This document shows positions 62,439 to 64,000 of a stretch of DNA of 64,000 nt, one piece after another. Under the pieces are notes generated by a model. It ran no database searches, was not told where the DNA came from, and saw only the letters and a program-made list of their open reading frames with translations. This DNA comes from Mycteria americana (Eukaryota > Chordata > Aves > Ciconiiformes > Ciconiidae): NCBI RefSeq assembly GCF_035582795.1, contig NC_134366.1, positions 30,923,661 to 30,987,660 of the forward strand. The letters run 5' to 3'. The stretch's first letter is position 1; each line of letters begins with the position of its first letter. Position numbers and translations under genes: made by a program.

Positions 62439-64000
62439 CTAAAAGGAATGAATGTTAGTCAGTAGTGTTTGAGTTAGTCTTGTTGAATTATTAGTTCTGA
62501 TATAGTATAGAAATACTTTTATAATCCAAAATAAATGTCTTCACTAGCAATTACAGCTTAATAAGAGTAAATACTATTAAACTGAGCAATAGCTTCTCTG
62601 TGCACTTGTGTTTTGCTTTTCAGCCAAAGTCTGGATAATCTGAATGGAGCCGAGATATGGGGCAGAGGCAGTGAGACCCCCAGAAACCCAACCCCTGGGC
62701 CCGCTGATAGCAGACAATCCTGCAGCAGGGCAGCAGGGCAGCAGGGCAGCCTGGGACTCATTCATGCTGTTAGCATCACTTTCTATTCTAGCTCTGGTAA
62801 ATCAATCTGCCTGTTATTTTCATTCTTGTTGCTATTTAATTTTATGTTTTCAAACACCTTTAGCATGTTTTACCTCATCCATACCTTAACTGCACATGTA
62901 CAACTTTCACTACTGTGTAAAGTAATACTTTTTCCATTTCTTCCCCTACCAAATGCAAGTTTTGTTGTTACAAAACAAGCAAAAATACACCAAAAAAGAC
63001 AACCCATGCTCATAAATAGAACAACTGTCTGCTGTTAATAAGGACTGTACCTATGCACAGCCTGTGCAGTCTGTATTTTGGACATGATGTCCCTGCAGGC
63101 TGAGGTATACATCCCACTCTCCTGCTTGCCTTGATCCTAGATGCACTCACTTATTCCACGAAAATGAGGGAAGAATGGGTGCGACTTTCTCTGTCTGTGG
63201 AGTTTTGCTCTGAATGCCAAATGAGTACGTCACAACCCCAGGTCAGTACACGTTGTTCGACTTACTACTTTTATCTGACTAATTCTGCAAATTTCTAAAT
63301 GGCTTTCTGAAAACATTCCTTTACAGGAGGTCAGCTAGCCTTGTTGCACCTCCTTGTTGCTCACTGAAAATTCCATAAAAAGCTGAATTATTTCATTTAT
63401 AAGGGGCAAAATTTTTATTTCATGAAGTCATGTATATTTTCAATGTAAGCAAACACAGCTAAAATTTTTCTGACCAAATACTTATTGCTTCCTGATACCT
63501 CTGTAGAACAAAAAGGCATTATCAATGCAGTTGATGTTTCTACAATGTAATAATAACAAAAATTAGTCAGACTGACTTTGCTTAGATTCACAGTAGTGCT
63601 CTCTATTGCTGTGCAGTTAATTTCAGGCTTTCTCTTCTCTAGCAGTGCAAAGTCTTGCAGTCATGGGGACAACTTGTTCAAGACTAATCAATATAAAAAC
63701 ATTTTGGCTTCATTACATTAATCAACCTAATGAAACATTATAACAGATAATAACTGATATAACTGAAATAACTGATCCATTAAAGATGAATTGAATAGTA
63801 GAATTGACCTGACATATCCAATGATATGATAATACGAATGAGAGGAATTCAGACTTCAGTAGTGGTAAATAGGTTAGTTTCTTCTCTCCTTGGCTTATTT
63901 CCATTGGTAAATGTAAGGGGGTTTGGGTTGTTTGGGGGTTGCTTGTTTTAAAATAGTATTATCTCCTTGAAAAACAGACTGGCATTACCTTGTATATGGT
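62439..64000 (-). other. THSD7A: THSD7A intron, running off the window
   Basis: No thrombospondin type-1 repeat (WxxW, CxxxCG) is found on the minus strand here, so the next exon upstream is outside. It contains three and a part copies of an 8-bp unit GCAGCAGG at 62,722-62,751. Confidence 0.8.

Noticed and set aside
62558..63038. Overlapping frames with a Gln/Gly-rich repeat
   Set aside because: They fall in a THSD7A intron and arise from the short GCAGCAGG repeat and flanking chance frames.

Overview
The window is nuclear DNA from a vertebrate, almost certainly a bird. It is AT-rich and nearly all non-coding. It carries two CR1 LINE 3' ends of the avian type, with ATTCTRTG-like octamer tails, a (TAGAA)n microsatellite and no mammalian-type SINEs that I can see. 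I could not fix the species. The CR1 copies read like those common outside the gamebirds, which is an impression and not a test.

Two protein genes are supported, and they point at each other tail to tail. On the minus strand, the right-hand 7 kb holds the last two coding exons of THSD7A (60,694-60,778 and 62,351-62,438): the transmembrane segment and the short basic cytoplasmic tail, followed by a long 3' UTR that probably runs to about 56.9 kb. The rest of THSD7A lies beyond the right edge.

On the plus strand I assembled a four-exon gene that I do not recognise: 6,386-6,404, 8,450-8,677, 27,029-27,142 and 33,117-33,226. All junctions are phase 1 and join without a stop. There is a start codon in a good context and an AATAAA 117 bases after the stop. 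The predicted product is a basic soluble protein of 156 residues with no family I can name. This is the best candidate for something undescribed here.

The remainder, region by region: 1-6.3 kb is anonymous AT-rich DNA upstream of the new gene. 6.4-33.1 kb is its introns, with a CR1 3' end at 18.6-19.3 kb. 33.4-56.9 kb is intergenic DNA holding a (TAGAA)n array (39.0 kb), an isolated CpG-rich island built on fifteen copies of a 19-bp minisatellite (40.9-41.2 kb), a rearranged CR1 with reverse-transcriptase sequence (46.9-47.8 kb), and two related antisense CR1-like fragments (39.2 and 54.8 kb). 62.4-64.0 kb is THSD7A intron.

Apart from the long CR1 reading frames, most open frames in the window are short chance frames; several of the longest come from the minisatellite or the CR1 copies. 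I saw no tRNA, rRNA, CRISPR or viral genes.
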